Shown here: piece after piece, positions 62,795 through 64,000 of the stretch | Position numbering within the stretch: position 1 is the stretch's first letter | How the letters are laid out: each line of letters begins with the position of its first letter | Source: Opisthocomus hoazin | Taxonomy: Eukaryota; Chordata; Aves; Opisthocomiformes; Opisthocomidae | Length of the DNA stretch: 64,000 bases | Assembly: GCF_030867145.1 (NCBI RefSeq) | Contig: NC_134415.1 | Coordinates: 70,461,300-70,525,299 of the forward strand | Direction: 5' to 3' | Program-made: the position numbers and the translations under genes | The notes under the pieces: model-generated | Seen by the model: the letters and a program-made list of their open reading frames with translations, nothing else | Told to the model about the DNA's origin: nothing | Database searches by the model: none

Positions 62795-64000
62795 ACTCTC
62801 CTGACACTTCCCTTCTGTCTTTACTGTATAAACTTGCCATTGTTATTAATGCCTTGCTCCCTGTTCCTTCCTGCCCTGACTTTATAAGGCAAGAACAGAG
62901 GAGCAGCCCCCTTGGACAGAAATAAATGTTATTACTACAAGGGGATGAAAACTCCACTGCTCCAGGGCTGTAGTTTCCCACATTGCCATTGTGTTTCTGC
63001 GACAGCCAGAAAAGGCAGCTAAAGTCCTTAAACCACCCATATCACATGAGGTATAAAACCTGGGGAAGTGCCAGGGAGCCCTGAACATCTTGGGTGGATG
63101 ATCCTGTTAAAACATTAAATTTCTTCTCCGAGCTCATTCTGCTTGCCGGTGACAGGTATGGGTGCAGTCCCATGATTTAGCGCAGGCCTTACATGTGTAA
63201 GCCTGGTGTCAGAGGAAAGCTATATTTACCAGAAATGGTCCTAGTATCTGATGTATCTGATTGTCTGGGTAGGAAAAAGCGGAGGTTTCCCTGCTGTGAA
63301 CTGCTGTCAGGTCGATGCGGCTCCACGTACCAGACTGACTGGATCCGGAAAGGGATCTCAGAGCACAGGGCAATGCAGACAAAATGTCAGAAAGACATTA
63401 ACATCCTGGGGAATGGAGAAAGCAAGACATTTTATATGTATTCTGTTGAAAAAGCTGTTATGATAGCTCAGATGTATGCTTTGGTTATGTTGTGCCTTTG
63501 TAACAGACATATTACATTATTGTGAAAACTTCTTTTCTTTTTAAAAAGACAGAAAAGCTGCCAAGAAGGGCTAGAGTGTCTAGACCTCATTGAAGCAGGA
63601 GATAATACTTGATGCAGGAATGAACAGAATTACTAGTTTCTGCTGAAGCAGCCTGGATTATGGCTATGTGGACCTTTACCCTGCAGCAGTGCTTGCTGAA
63701 GTGGCCCCTTCTTCCATCTCACCTTGGCGTCCTGCTCCTACACTGCACTTCCCTCCTGCGTTGTGCTTGGCACGACTGCTTGTATAGTCACACAGTGAAC
63801 TAGGTCAGAGGACTTCTCCGTCTGAAAGTCACCGTGCATTTCCTCGGCCATGCTACATTTCAGCCAATCTGAAACATCGATTCGGTTTATGAGCTGGACA
63901 CACAAGCCCTTGTGCCAACGCGATGGAAGAGGCTTGGGCTGGGAATGAGCTCCTAGAGGCAGGCAGGGTAATACAGCAACTGCAGCAGCGCTGCTAACAA
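62795..64000. other. Intergenic DNA, no gene recognised
   Basis: Unique-looking sequence. The 110-codon frame at 63193-63525 has no recognisable motif, and its neighbourhood shows no clear exon structure. Confidence 0.5.

Noticed and set aside
43100..64000. ECHDC1 coding exons, expected by synteny with mammals
   Set aside because: I looked for sequences resembling the enoyl-CoA hydratase core and the ECHDC1 N-terminus and recognised none. A translated search would be decisive.

Overview
The window is vertebrate nuclear DNA, almost certainly from a bird and probably a neoavian. The evidence is: (1) several CR1 LINE retrotransposons with the typical avian 3' ends (tandem ATTCTGTG or TATGATTCTATGATT), all truncated at the 5' side; (2) two solo LTRs of the avian endogenous-retrovirus type whose sense strand starts TGTCCTGGTTT; (3) a multi-exon gene with canonical GT-AG introns. 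Gene density is very low, and most of the sequence is intergenic or intronic. The species assignment is inference.

One protein-coding gene can be reconstructed completely. It is the orthologue of human KIAA0408, on the + strand, with five coding exons: 8253-8387, 11139-11480, 11823-11902, 13466-14840 and 16754-16927. All splice phases join, giving a predicted protein of 701 residues against roughly 694 in human (from memory). It has an N-terminal coiled coil split over exons 1 and 2, a second short coiled coil in exon 3, a PPVPPR proline motif, a long low-complexity middle, and three strongly conserved C-terminal islands. Its function is essentially unknown. In mammals it lies just downstream of MTCL3 (SOGA3), with which it can form read-through transcripts.

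Layout. 1-8.2 kb: upstream flank or 5' untranslated territory of KIAA0408, with a CRE/E-box composite beside a perfect palindrome near 3.7 kb and a 235-bp CTTT/CTTC microsatellite at 4.2-4.5 kb. 8.25-16.9 kb: KIAA0408, with a small solo LTR in intron 3. 16.9 to about 19.7 kb: probable 3' UTR with AATAAA signals. 19.7-42.5 kb: gene desert with four CR1 copies (23.2, 29.0, 33.1 and 33.7 kb). 42.6-45.2 kb: a GC-rich patch with a small CpG island, a purine-rich tract and a minisatellite, which is a candidate promoter of an unseen downstream gene. 45.2-64 kb: more non-coding sequence with two CR1 copies (51.1 and 56.7 kb), a 676-bp solo LTR at 59.4-60.1 kb and GATA/GACA-type microsatellites.

Three CR1 copies (23.2, 33.7 and 56.7 kb) are nearly identical where they overlap and still have open reverse-transcriptase frames along their whole length. 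They must have inserted recently.

I found no CRISPR array, bacterial-type system, RNA gene or clearly novel molecular system. The most interesting items are the poorly characterised KIAA0408 protein and its conserved islands, the young CR1 cohort, the two LTR insertions with visible target duplications, and the orphan CpG island.
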